From: Girardinichthys multiradiatus
Taxonomy: Eukaryota; Chordata; Actinopteri; Cyprinodontiformes; Goodeidae
Direction: 5' to 3'
DNA: 64,000 nt
Assembly (NCBI RefSeq): GCF_021462225.1
Contig: NC_061817.1
Coordinates: 2,534,095 to 2,598,094, forward strand
Program-made: the position numbers and the translations under genes
The notes under the pieces: model-generated
Databases searched by the model: none
Seen by the model: only the letters and a program-made list of their open reading frames with translations
What the model was told of the DNA's origin: nothing
In this document: positions 1-11,900 of the stretch, piece after piece
Position numbering within the stretch: position 1 is the first letter of the stretch
Layout: each line of letters begins with the position of its first letter

Positions 1-571
1 CGGCACCCCAGACCATCACTGACTGTGGGTACTTGACACTGGACTTCTGGCATTTTGGCATTTCCTTTTCCCCAGTCTTCCACCAGACTCTGGCACCTTG
101 ATTTCCGAATGACATGCAGAATTTGCTTTCATCCGAAAAATTTACTTTGGACCACTGAGCAACAGTCCAGTGCTGCTTCTCTGTAGCCCAGGTCAGGCGC
201 TTCTGCCGCTGTTTCTGGTTCAAAAGTGGCTTGACCTGGGGAATGCGGCACCTGTAGCCCATTTCCTGCACACGTCTGTGCACGGTGGCTCTGGATGTTT
301 CTACTCCAGACTCAGTCCACTGCTTCCGCAGGTCCCCCAAGGTCTGGAATCGGCCCTTCTCCACAATCTTCCTCAGGGTCCGGTCACCTCTTCTCGTGCA
401 GCGTTTTCTGCCACACTTTTTCCTTCCCACAGACTTCCCACTGAGGTGCCTTGATACAGCACTCTGGGAACAGCCTATTCGTTCTGAAATTTCTTTCTGT
501 GTCTTACCCTCTTGCTTGAGGGTGTCAATAGTGGCCTTCTGGACAGCAGTCAGGTCGGCAGTCTTACCCAT
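1..571 (-). CDS. Tc1 transposase, N-terminal ~190 residues (partial, open to window edge)
   Basis: The start is the ATG at 569-571 (MGKTADLTAVQKATIDTL). The frame stays open to base 1, covering the paired helix-turn-helix DNA-binding domain and the start of the DDE catalytic domain with the first aspartate (the FSDESKF motif). Compared with the copy at 34650-35612 it has a 3-bp in-frame deletion in the basic linker but keeps a ~14-residue stretch (VKPLLNQKQRQKRL) that the other copy has lost. Tc1 transposases cut and paste DNA at TA dinucleotides. Whether this copy is intact cannot be decided because the catalytic half is off the window. Confidence 0.8.
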   Translation of the reverse strand, partial: MGKTADLTAVQKATIDTLKQEGKTQKEISERIGCSQSAVSRHLSGKSVGRKKCGRKRCTRRGDRTLRKIVEKGRFQTLGDLRKQWTESGVETSRATVHRRVQEMGYRCRIPQVKPLLNQKQRQKRLTWATEKQHWTVAQWSKVNFSDESKFCMSFGNQGARVWWKTGEKEMPKCQKSSVKYPQSVMVWGA

Positions 572-899
572 GATTGGGGTTTTGAGTGATGAACCAGGCT
601 GGGAGTTTTAAAGGCCTCAGGAATCTTTTGCAGGTGTTTAGAGTTAACTCGTTGATTCAGATGATTAGGTTCATAGCTCGTTTAGAGACCCTTTTAATTA
701 TATGCTAATTTTGTGAGATAGGAATTTTGGGTTTTCATGAGCTGTATGCCAAAATCATCCGTATTAAGACAATAAAAGACCTGAAATATTTCAGTTAGTG
801 TGCAATGAATCTAAAATATATGAATGTTACATTTTCATCATGACATTATGGAAAATAATTAACTTTATCACAATATGCTAATATTTTGAGAAGGACCTG
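1..899 (-). mobile_element. Tc1-like transposon (family A), truncated by the left window edge
   Basis: The right end carries the terminal sequence aaggacctg followed by a TA at 900-901, and the region matches the complete copy at 34322-35880 in opposite orientation. About 330 bp of non-coding terminal region (572-899) precede the transposase, which reads leftward. The other end lies outside the window. It sits in a decayed Tc1 copy of another family whose sequence resumes at 902. Confidence 0.85.
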
Positions 900-969
900 T
901 ATAGCATTTTACATGGAGGCCATAAATTCAGTTTAGGTCTCATTTGACCAGAGCACCTTCTTACACTTA

Positions 970-2240
970 CAGGGGTTGAACAATGAAACTGAAACACCTG
1001 TCATTTTAGTGTGGGAGGTTTCATGGCTAAATTGGACCAGCCTGGTAGCCAGTCTTCATTGATTGCACATTGCACCATTAAGAGCAGAGTGTGAATGGTC
1101 AATTAGCAGGATAAGAGCACAGTTTTGCTCAAAATATTGAAATGCACACAACATTACGGGTGACATACCAGAGTTCAAAAGAGGACAAATTGTTGGTGCA
1201 CGTCTTGCTGGTGCATCTGTGACCAAGACAGCAAGTCTTTGTGATGTATCAAGAGCCACGGTATCCAGGATAATGTCAGCATACCACCAAGAAGGACGAA
1301 CCACATCCAACAGGATTAACTGTGGACGCAAGAGTAAGCTGTCTGAAAGGGATGTTCGGGTGCTAACCCGGATTGTATCCAAAAAAACATAAAACCACGG
1401 CTTCCCAAATCACGGCAGAATTAAATGTGCACCTCAACTCTCCTGTTTCCACCAGAACTGTCCGTCGGGAGCTCCACAGGGTCAATATACACGGCCGGGC
1501 TGCTATAGCCAAACCTTTGGTCACTCATGCCAATGCCAAACATCGGTTTCAATGGTGCAAGGAGTGCAAATCTTGGGCTGTGGACAATGTGAAGCATGTA
1601 TTGTTCTCTGATGAGTCCACCTTTAATGTTTTCCCCACATCTGGAAGAGTTATGGTGTGGAGAAGCCCCAAAGAAGCGTACCACCCAGACTGTTGCAAGC
1701 CCAGAGTGAAGCATGGGGGTGGATCAGTGATGGTTTGGGCTGCCATATCATGGCATTCCCTTGGCCCAATACTTGTGCTAGATGGGCGCGTCACTGCCAA
1801 GGACTACCGAACCATTCTTGAGGACCATGTGCATCCAATGGTTCAAACATTGTATCCTGAAGGCGGTGCCGTGTATCAGGATGACAATGCACCAATACAC
1901 ACAGCAAGACTAGTGAAAGATTGGTTTGATGAACATGAAAGTGAAGTTGAACATCTCCCATGGCCTGCACAGTCACCAGATCTAAATGTTATTGAGCCAC
2001 TTTGGGGTGTTTTGGAGGAGCGAGTCAGGGATCATTTTCCTCCACCAGTATCACGTAGTGACCTGGCCACTATCCTGCAAGAAGAATGGCTTAAAATCCC
2101 TCTGACCACTGTGCAGGACTTGTATATGTCATTCCCAAGACGAATTGACGCTGTATTGGCCGCAAAAGGAGGCCCTACACCATACTAATAAATTATTGTG
2201 GTCTAAAACCAGGTGTTTCAGTTTCATTGTCCAACCCCTG
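970..2240 (+). mobile_element. Tc1-like transposon (family B), full length, flanked by TA
   Basis: Inverted termini start caggggttgaacaatgaaac at the left and end gtttcattgtccaacccctg at the right, with TA at 968-969 and 2241-2242. The element is about 1.27 kb, a normal Tc1 size, and carries one transposase pseudogene. A second copy of the family is at 33513-36229. Confidence 0.88.
1156..2188 (+). pseudogene. Tc1 transposase pseudogene (lost start codon plus frameshift)
   Basis: Reading from 1156 gives GDIPEFKRGQIVGARL, the N-terminal helix-turn-helix domain, but the expected ATG is ACG at 1156-1158. The second copy has ATG at the same site. A run of seven A near 1380-1386 has one extra base (six in the other copy), so the N-terminal frame stops while the rest continues in another frame to the TAA at 2186-2188 (end GGPTPY). 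The DDE motifs FSDESTF, YQDDNAPIH and NVIEPLW all remain. The C-terminal 271-codon frame is open, but a full protein cannot be made without frameshifting. Confidence 0.85.
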
Positions 2241-2811
2241 TATTTGCTGTGACCCCACGTGTCTTGTGAGACTGAGCAACAGGAATTCTTTTGGCTTTTT
2301 TCAGCAATAGCTGTCTTCTTCCCACTTTTCCATGAAGTGCAAGTTGTTCGATTGACAGATTTTCCCATCTGAACTGTGGATCTCTATAGCTCCCCCCTGG
2401 GTTACCGTGGGGCTTTTCGCTGAGGCACGATACTGAACAGCTGCATTCAGACTCAGATTATTATACCAACAGCTGGACTCTCTTTTTTACTAATTAGGTG
2501 ACCTCTGAAGGGACATGGTTTAGTTGGCCTTGTTTTGGCTTATCAGAGTAAAGGGGTCTGAATGCAAATACACATCACAGCTTTCAGATTTCTTTTGTAA
2601 AATCAATTTTGTTAAACCTTGACGGTTATACAGTTTTGTGTTGGTCAATCACATAAAGCTTCAATAAAAGACACTGAAGTTTCTTATAAAGTTCAAAAGG
2701 ATGTGAATATTTTTGCGAGGTGCAGTAGGTACACAAAAAATGAATTGATTAGACTTTAAATTTTACTTTAAAATAAAGTGGATTGTTTAGACAAATCTAG
2801 TGCTTACTGAC

Positions 2812-2992
2812 CTGCACCCGGTGGTCCCACCAGCACAGCAATAGCCTCCATTAGTAGGACAAGGCCAATTGCACTGGAGAATTTTTCAGTGCCCACTATA
2901 GTCATTAGCACTTCAAACTGCAGTGCACCCACCATGCCATAGGAGATGCCAAAGAAGATGCAGAAAACTACCAGAGATGCATAGTCTTTGGA
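2812..2992 (-). CDS. slc16a3: slc16a3 fourth coding exon (181 nt)
   Basis: Acceptor ccatccag|tccaaag and donor ggtgcag|gtcagt. It encodes [19 protein letters not shown] onward to [11 protein letters not shown], i.e. helices 10-11. It joins the previous exon in phase 0. The next exon, expected to begin with a GK-LLDAT-like segment, is not found in bases 1-2811. Confidence 0.92.
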
Positions 2993-5900
2993 CTGGATGG
3001 AATTTAGAAAATTGTTAACTTACAGATCTTAAACATTTTACTTTTTTTCTTTGTAGTTTATAACAAAGAAGCCTTCACCCACCTGTGAGCCAATCAGGTC
3101 AGCAGTTCCATTGAAAAGCATTGCAAAGCTCAAGAAGTATACACAACGAGGCCGAACCCATTTCAGTCCAGCAATCACACCACAGGTTGGTCGCGCAAAC
3201 ATATCAATGAAACCCAGGATGGTGAGCAGGAGTGCAGACTTGGTGTCCTCATTTCCCAGCTCCTTAGCATAGCTCACAACAAACACTGGTGGTACAAACA
3301 AGCCCAGCACCATGATGGATGCGGCTACAGTGTAGATGACAAACCCTCCATCTTTGAATACAGAGAAGTCCAGTAGTTTTGGTTTGACCTTCTTCTTCTC
3401 TATCCCCTTGTCTCCCAAATCCTTTGTCATAGGAGCAACAAGAGGCTTCATGAGGGCCCCGCACACACAGCAGTTCAATAGAAGCCCACCAAGAATGAGG
3501 AAGCCTCCCCTCCATCCATACTGGTACTGAAGAACCTGACCCAGAGGCGAGAGGCAGCACAGGGCCACAGGGCTCCCAGCAGCTGAAAGGCCATTGGCCA
3601 GAGGACGCTTCTCACTAAAGTAACGATTCAGCATGATTAGAGATGGCTGGAAGTTCAGAGATAATCCAAGACCTTCGGCAAAGACAAGAAACACAAATTT
3701 TACATAAAAAGACTGACAGTAAATATGTAACACCAGAAGATTAGTTGCTTTGTGAAAACTGGACTTGAGAATCCATGTCATACATTTGTTTACATGTGTG
3801 TGTTATCGGCCACTGTTCAGGACAGTTAGACAGCTGCATGAAGAAAAAAAATACATTGACCAACGTTCTGAAGGACATAAAGTTTGTGCTTTAGTGCTCA
3901 AATGATTTTGGGCCTGATCTCCAAATAGGGGGCACTAAATTGCTTGTACAAAAAAAATTGCACGTGCAATAAGTGGGCGTGTTGCGTACACATTTCACAG
4001 ATTGCACGCGCTATGGATAACAGGTGCAAAAAAAGTGCAGACTGCCCTATTTAAATGAGGAAATTGCGTTTGCTACTGAATGGCTGCAACTGCCAACCAA
4101 TGGAGCAAGAGGATAGACGAACAAAAGCTGTGGCGCTTGAAACATGCAGCCGCTGTTGTGCCGCATCATTATAAATGACCCAATTGCTGATTTTCTTTCC
4201 TTCTGTTACGGTCTGCTCCTGCTTTTCTGGACTGTTGCAGTTTGTTAGCCTTTGTCGTCGCTATTCACTGTAGCAGGTTTGTAATTTCAGCCTCTGCCCT
4301 GACAAAATTATTTCTTCTATCTGTTCCGTTGCGCTGGGCGCCTCAGATTGCGTAATCGCGCATGCAGAAGGCAGAGGTTGGCGTTGTTCTGTGTGCAGAT
4401 GCTTTATGTTGAAGGTTCGGACAGACCCACTGAGGGAAAGACATCCTCCTCGCCTTTAATCAAAATATAGGATTACAGGTTATTGTGCACAGGGCAGCTG
4501 GTCTAGGATGACAACACTACAGGAGCGCACACAGCTTGTTAACCGTGTTACTCGACGTAACTTGCAACAAATTAGCCAAACAATATTAACAATATAAAAG
4601 ACAAACATCTCTGTCAATTAATTTATTAGAGGTTTGCGTCCCTTGATATTTGAATTATTTTTGTTTTTTTGAGAATATATGTTTGATGAGTTTGGAGTGG
4701 GACCAGTCGGAGAGCGCCTGGTGGCTGGGTTGCTCCTCATGGGACACGGCCAGGCCAAACCCCAACGAGAAACGCAGGGCCATCCCCCAGTGGGCCCACC
4801 ACCTGCAGGGAGAACCATGAGGGACTGGTGCAAAGAGGATTGGGCAGCGGACAAAGGTGGAGACCTCGGCGGCCCGATCTCTGGATGCTTAGGCTTGCTC
4901 TAGGGACGTGGAATGTCACCTCGCTGGGGGGGGGGGGAGGAGATTGAGCTTGTGTGGGAGGTCGAGAGATATCGACTAGAAATAGTCTGGCTCATCTCCA
5001 TGCACAGCCTGAGCTCTGGAACCCATCTCCTCGAGAGGGGCTGGACTCTCTTCTACTCTTGAGTGGCCCATGGGGAGAGGCAGCGGGCTGGGATGGGTTT
5101 GCTTGTTGCCCCCCGGCTCAGCCGTCTCGTGTTGGGGTTTATCCCAGTGGATGAGAGGGACACATCCCTGTGCCTTCTGGTCAGGGACAGTTCTCTGACT
5201 GTCGTTTTGGCCTACGGGCCGAGCGGTAGTGCGGAGTTCCCAGCCTTCTTTTTGTCCCTGTCGGGCGTGCTAGATAGTGCCCCTCCCGAGGACTCCAATT
5301 ATTCTGCTGGGGGACTTCAACGCCCAAGTGGAAAACAACAGTGATGTTGTGGGGCTGTCATGGTTGTCATGGCCTCTTCAACATTGCATGGCGGTTGGGG
5401 ACACTACCTCTGGACTGGCAGACTGGGGTGGTGGTCCCCCTTCATAAGAAGGGTGAATGGAGCGTGTGTTCCAACTATAAAGGGATCACACTCCTCAGCC
5501 TCCCTGATAAGGCCTACGCCAGAATATTGGAGAGGAGAGATAGTCGAACCTCGGTTTCAGGAGAAGCAGTGTGGTTTTCGTCCCGGCCGTGGAACACTGA
5601 ACCAGCTCTACACCCTCTACAGGGTACTCGAGGGTTCATGGGAGTTTGCCCAACCGGTCCACGTGTGTTTTGTAGACCTGGAGAAGGCATTCGACTGTGT
5701 CCCTCGTGGTGCCCTGTGGGGGGTACTCCAGGAGTATGGAGTCGGGGGCCCTTTATTAGGGGCCATCCGGTCTCTGTGCAAGCGGAGCAGGAGTTTGGCC
5801 CGCGTTGCTGGCACTAAGTGGGACCTGTTCCCAGTGCATGTTGGACTCTGTCACCGCCCTTTGTCACCGGTCCTGTTCATAACTTTTATGGACAGGATTT

Positions 5901-8900
5901 CTAGGCGCAGCCAATGGCCGGAGGGGTTCTGGTTTGGGAACCAGTGGATTACGTATCTTCTTTTTGCTGATGACGTGGTCCTGCTTGCCCCCTCTAGCCA
6001 AGACCTACAGCATGCACTGGGGCGGTTCTCAGCCGAGTTTGAAGTGGCTGGGATGAAGATCAGGTCCTCCAAGTCAGAGGCCATGGTTCTTGACTGGAAA
6101 AGAATGGCTTGTCCACTGTCCTCAGGTTGGAGGGGAGTTTCTGCCTCAAGTGGAGGAGTTCAAGTATCTTGGGGTCTTGTTCACGAGTAAGCGAAGAATG
6201 GAGTGGGAGATCGCCAGATGGACCGGTGTGGCTGCCGCAGTAATGGGAACGCTGTGCCTGTCCGTTGTGGTGAAGAGAGAGCCGAGCCGAAAAGCGAAGC
6301 TCTCGATTTACCGCTCGGTCTACGTTCCTACCCTCACCTATGGCCGTGAACTTTGGGTCATGACGAAAGAACGAGATCCCGGATACAAGTGGCTAAAATG
6401 AGCTTCCTCCGTAGGGTGGCCGGGCACTCCCTTAGAGATAGAGGGAGGAGCTCGGCCATCGGGGAGGGGCTTGGAGTAGAGCCACTACTCCTCCACATCA
6501 AGAGGAGCCATTTGAGGTGGCTTGGGCATCTATACTGGATGCCTCCTGGACGCCATCCTCTGGAGGTGTTTCAGGCTCGTCCCACCGGGAGGAGGCCCAG
6601 GGAACAGCCCAGGACATGCTGGAGGGACAACGTCTCTCGGCTGGCCTGGGAACGCCTTGGGCTGCCCCCGGAGGAGCTGGAGGAGGTGTCTGGGGAGAGG
6701 GACTTCTGGGTGTCTCTAAAGAGATTGTTGCCCCCGCGTTCCCGGTCCCGGGTGAAGTGGAAGATGACGACGAGTTTGGAGTTCATCATAAACAGCCACA
6801 ATATTCAAGCCTGAACGTAATATTAGCAACATAAACACAGTTTGTTGTAGGAGTTGACTTTATTTCTTTCCTATTATTTATATTATCAACATCACAGCGG
6901 GTCCTTTGCATGACGTGCAAGTTAACAGGCTGTGATTAACAGCCACTGATTATTTATATAGACACTTCACCATGATCAGGTTTGTGCTTCAGCAGCAGAT
7001 CTCACTGAAAGCGATGGTGTGCTGGAATGATCCAAACCCAAAAAAAAGGATTACACTGAGTTTTATCATAGAAGAAATGTCATGGCTTCTGTTTGTGATT
7101 GGCTCCAAATCAGAGCTAAGATAATCCTACATGGGATCCTATATTCTCATCTATTCTTTATTATTTTTATTTTTGACAATCCTAATCTCTTGACACACGT
7201 ACAGAAGGTTCTCTCTCCCCGTCATCTGTCATTCAATCTATGCCTCCTTCTCGCCACAGTGACAGCAGACATTTTTGTGCCCCAGTTAGTATCTGCAGTT
7301 CATATGTGCTAAATCTAGACGCAGAAACAGCACCCGTTTCAGGTTTGATAAATGGCGTTGCGCATGGTAAAGGATTACATTTGCATATTCCCCTCCCACA
7401 CATTTGCACGTTTGGGTCATTATTATAGGTTTTGCATATTCATGAAGGCAATCATGCTAGACAGCTTGCGCCCACTGTTTCCCTGATTTAACACATGCAA
7501 TCCAATTAGCACCTTGTTCGTAGATCAGCTTTGCGAACGCTAACAGGTTTGTGTGTGGACGTTATACACGGAAACCTTTTGAAGATCGGGCCCTTAATGT
7601 AGTACCACCTGCTTTGGTAACTGGAATCATCATGCTTTTAACCAAACTAAAGCTGAATCTTTTGATTTCCCTAATGGTACATGGTTGTTTTTTACTGACC
7701 AATAGATGGAAACATTAATGAACTCCCAATACAATCAAATGCAGTATCTATCAATTTGTCATTTGAGAGACATTTCAAAGAAAACAATAGCAATGTACTT
7801 TCTACTCCACTGGATATGTAAAAAAAACAATTGAACCTGTGATGACTCCAGTAGTGAGGTAGATGTGGATGATGCTGGTGGAGAAGGAGGCCAGGATCAT
7901 CCCTAAAGAGGCAAAGAGGCCTCCCACCATCATCACAGGCCGACAGCCGAAACGGTTCACCAGCACACTGCATAGAGGACCTAAACAGAGTGGAACACAT
8001 GTCTTGTGTGTCGGGGTGGTCTAATATTGTGAGCTGTTCTATTTAGGGAGGAAACGGCTGAAATGGATGGATTTCTCTTCATACACAAAACACAGTCTTC
8101 GTGTGTAAAACACTTTATGCCCCAAAATTATTAAACCTTTAGTGAATGTTGGACTTAAGGGAAGGACCAACTGATATGTAACCCGGGTGTAAATTTTAAC
8201 TTCCATTTCCTCATTCTCCGATTTTTCACTCTTTAGGCCCTTTATCTCTCAAATCTCGCGATAGTTTTAATATAATGTCAGCAATTCTCGCGAGACTACT
8301 ACACTGCCAATCGCTGTCGAGTATCGGGGTCACATGTACTACTGCAGCCTATCTGCTAGGTATATTAGCTAGAGCGGGGAAGTATGAAAGATTGGGACGC
8401 GTTGGGAGGAGCTGAGCTGTAGGAGCCAACTACAGTGAGCCGAGAGGAGAGGAGATGAGATGAGATGAGATGAGAAAAACCCGGTTGTGTGAGATATAAA
8501 CTGAGGAATTGGTGAGTGTGTGTGACTTAGCGTTAGCTCATTGATGTCACTGTTTGTTGATGTAGCTGCTAAACTACTGACTATGTAAATTCAGACACCC
8601 ATACTAGTTTGAATAACCCATTTGGTGGACAATAAAGTCCTTTAAATAGTTATTGAGCACTTGTTTAGTTTTTTTACATTTCATGTCAACTAATTTATAT
8701 GGTGCATATTTATTGGATTTTTCTTCATGAATGTAATTTATATTGAACTTTATATTTATTGAATATGCATATTGACTGAAAATGATTGAAATTATTTATA
8801 GTGCAAAGAGTGCCATTTATTGAATTTGTGTGTACACTGGAATATTTTTGATTTTCTATATATAATATATGTATATTGGAAAAATTGTCTTATTTTATTA

Positions 8901-11900
8901 TTTAGGCCAGGTTTTGATGGCAAGCTGAAGATCCAGGCCTTGGGCCTAAGAACGATTGCACTTTTGGTGCATGAAGACTTCTGATTCTCCTGCCAGGCTG
9001 GTAGGAGGCTCCTTGCAGCCAGCAAACAATTTGTCCCCACTCTGATCTGACTTATGTAAGTCCATGACCTGCACGGCACCAAACCCTCTATAATTAACTT
9101 GTGTGGGACCTCTAACCAACCCCAGCTTGGGGTGGATGAACTGAAGAGTGTGGGTCTATCAATTAAGGAACTGTGGGATTAATTGATTAATTTTGTTTTT
9201 CTTTTGCGCATTTTATATGGCCATTCGGATGTTTCATTGATGTTGTAAATATGTATATGATTTTTCTCACTTTAAATACAAGGCACTTGCAACTGCAACC
9301 TTCTAGTTTGTCTGCTCCTTCATGAGTTGTATCTATCTTCTGAGAAAAACTAGCCCATTGACCTTATTGGTCACCATCCATTTACATTGATTTAAAATAT
9401 AGTATACTGTTATCTTTACAGATATGCTACAGATAGTAGAGAAAAAACACAGTTTATGTCACAGCTAGAACAGACAGCTCAAGCAGGGATCCAACAGCAA
9501 GATCGCAACTGCAGAAATGTTTTTTTCTTTTAACATGGTTCGATCCTGTCATCTCAGTAAAAACATCTGCTAATTTCTGAAGATTGAATTAATAAACTAA
9601 ATCATTAACCACTCGTTGCAAGTGTTCCTTTTGCATGTTTGCTCAGGAAATTTAGCAGAATGTTTCTCTGTGTCTGAGCCAAATGGGCCAGAAGAAAGAC
9701 AGAAAAGTTTACTGCAGATGCCATCACTCTCTTTCCCACCATCACATGTGTAGCATTAGCTTGAAATTTAGGGCCAAACAACATGTTTGTGTGAGGGGTA
9801 TCAGAAACTAAGCCCCATCCCTAGATTTATAGTGACTCATTGCCAGAACAACAACACAAAGTTGTATGAACAATGCCTTGCAGTGGTTTCTAAAGATATG
9901 GTGGAGATTCCACAGTGGATTCATGTAAAGAGGCTCAAGGTTTGGCCAACTAATCAGAACGCCTGGTGAGGTGGATAACTAACATTCTTCATTAAATCAT
10001 GTTGGTTTTTCACGGGTCAAGATGGAACCTTGGATCTTGTTTTCTTCCTAGGTTTAAATCTGGTAAATTTGTGTGTAAGAGGATATGCATTTTAGTGTCC
10101 ACAGCTGTATACTTTCTGGTCTACATTTTTCTCTGGACTCTCCTGCCCAAAGAGAATCCCAGTTCAGAGGTGCATTATTGATCAGAATACAGTTGAGAGT
10201 TTCTCTGCTCTGTTTGTCCCTTGTATTTTTATCAGGTTGTGATGATGCTGATGCTTTTACTTAGACTTCTAACAGTCATTGTTCAACTATTAGATATAGT
10301 GGCACCCTATACCTAATAACAATTCATGTCCTTGGATAAATCAAACTGTCTGGCATTTAACAAGAAACTGTTGCAAGGCTTCAGAATTTTTAGAAATCAA
10401 ATAAACTAGAGGTTCATAGGCTTCATCTTAAGTATTCCCTTATTGACTCCATGCAAAATGCTAGAACTCAATACTTTGCTCATCTAATAATTTCCAACGA
10501 AAGAAATCTTAAGATCCTGTTCAACACCATTTAGTTTAGTTTATTTATATATTTAAACAGGGACAGTTTACATTATACATTAACCTTAGAAAGGAAACAT
10601 GCATTGTACTAGGTTATAGCTCTAGCGCTAATTTACACCTATAGGCCCTGGACCAGCTAGCGGGAAAACAAATTTATAAAACAGTCTGATGCTATTTGAG
10701 AAATACAGTCCATTATAAAAACATTATCCGAATTACATTCCATTCCAATAGCGTATAAATACAATTTATATGCAGTTATTCATAACATCTATACTCCCAA
10801 TATTCCACTTTAGCCACCCCTCGCACACATCAGTTCAAGGTATGAGAACAGGGTTGATTCAAAGGAAACCATTGTTTTGTCTGGCAAGAAAACTTGTGAA
10901 AGTCTGTACATGCCAATAGTTCTACTGGCAATGTGTTCCATTGTTGTATTGGCACACTTGAGAATGTTGATTTGCCAAAATAAGTTCTGCTTTTGGGAAC
11001 ACTACACTCTCCTCGAACAGTAGAGCAGTTAAACAAGTAACTCAAAATGTTTTTCCAGAGCTTAGATATAATTTTTTTTTTAAAGGACAGGCAGCAAAAC
11101 CACGGATAATCTTGAAAAGTAGATATTTGTATGTGTTTGTGTGTTTTGTGTACATGATTGAGTTTTCAAAACTTATGTTATACTTGGTAAGAATATGACA
11201 GTGATGAAACAGACGTGTTGTCTTGTCATTAATCTAGAGAGAACATTTGTACAATGAGTCCAGAGGCCTTAAAACAGTTTTGCATCCCTGGGACCAACTT
11301 GTCGTGTGGTAAAGAAAATTTGGGATTATCCGCGCATTTAGATACATATTTGATACCTCAATGGTCAATGAGTTTCCTATGTATTTAAAACTTTCTTAAA
11401 TATCTAAAATTTAATTTTAATGTGTTTGATAACTTTTTATGTTTTTTACAGCTTAAACTTCGGTCTAACGTAACACCTAAATACTGTATCTGTATTCACA
11501 ACATTCTTTAGTTTCTGACCTTCTATCAAGATATCAGGAAAATGTATAGGTCTGTGTTGATTTGTAAAAGAAATCATGGAAACGGTCTTTATATATTTAA
11601 GGTTAGACAGGAATTTTTCCAACCGAGTGGAAACATTCTAAATTTCTTCTGTTAACTTTTGAGCAACTCTTTCTACAGTTTTACCACGATATTATATATC
11701 AGTGTCTTCAGCGGAAATAAATATATTTGCATTACACAGATGGGAGGTCACTGATGTAAAGAACTGAGCCCTGTGGCACTCCATATCACATACTTTTAAA
11801 GGAAATGTCACATTTTAACCATTACACATTGCTGCCGGTCACCAAGATATGATTTTATCAAATTTTGTATGTTTATTCTATTGTTACTGCTTCAGTTCCC

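Larger units (their letters stand above)
902..2725 (-). mobile_element. Decayed Tc1-like element, split by inserted Tc1 copies
   Basis: Two pieces, 902-967 and 2243-2725, read as one Tc1 copy. The first ends in tcatttgaccagagcacc, which is nearly identical to 22551-22568 of the Tc1 copy at 21790-23393. The second continues the same alignment and ends with a Tc1-style terminus (atttttgcgaggtgcag, then TA at 2726-2727). Copy 970-2240 separates the pieces, and copy 1-899 interrupts the left side. The coding region is broken and partly deleted. Confidence 0.65.

Noticed and set aside
2129..2368. 79-codon minus-strand frame as a slc16a3 last exon
   Set aside because: The sequence is Tc1-derived and shows no transporter C-terminal helix, so the last exon is judged to be off the window.
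3336..3560. Short frames on both strands over slc16a3
   Set aside because: Out-of-phase shadows of the third slc16a3 coding exon.
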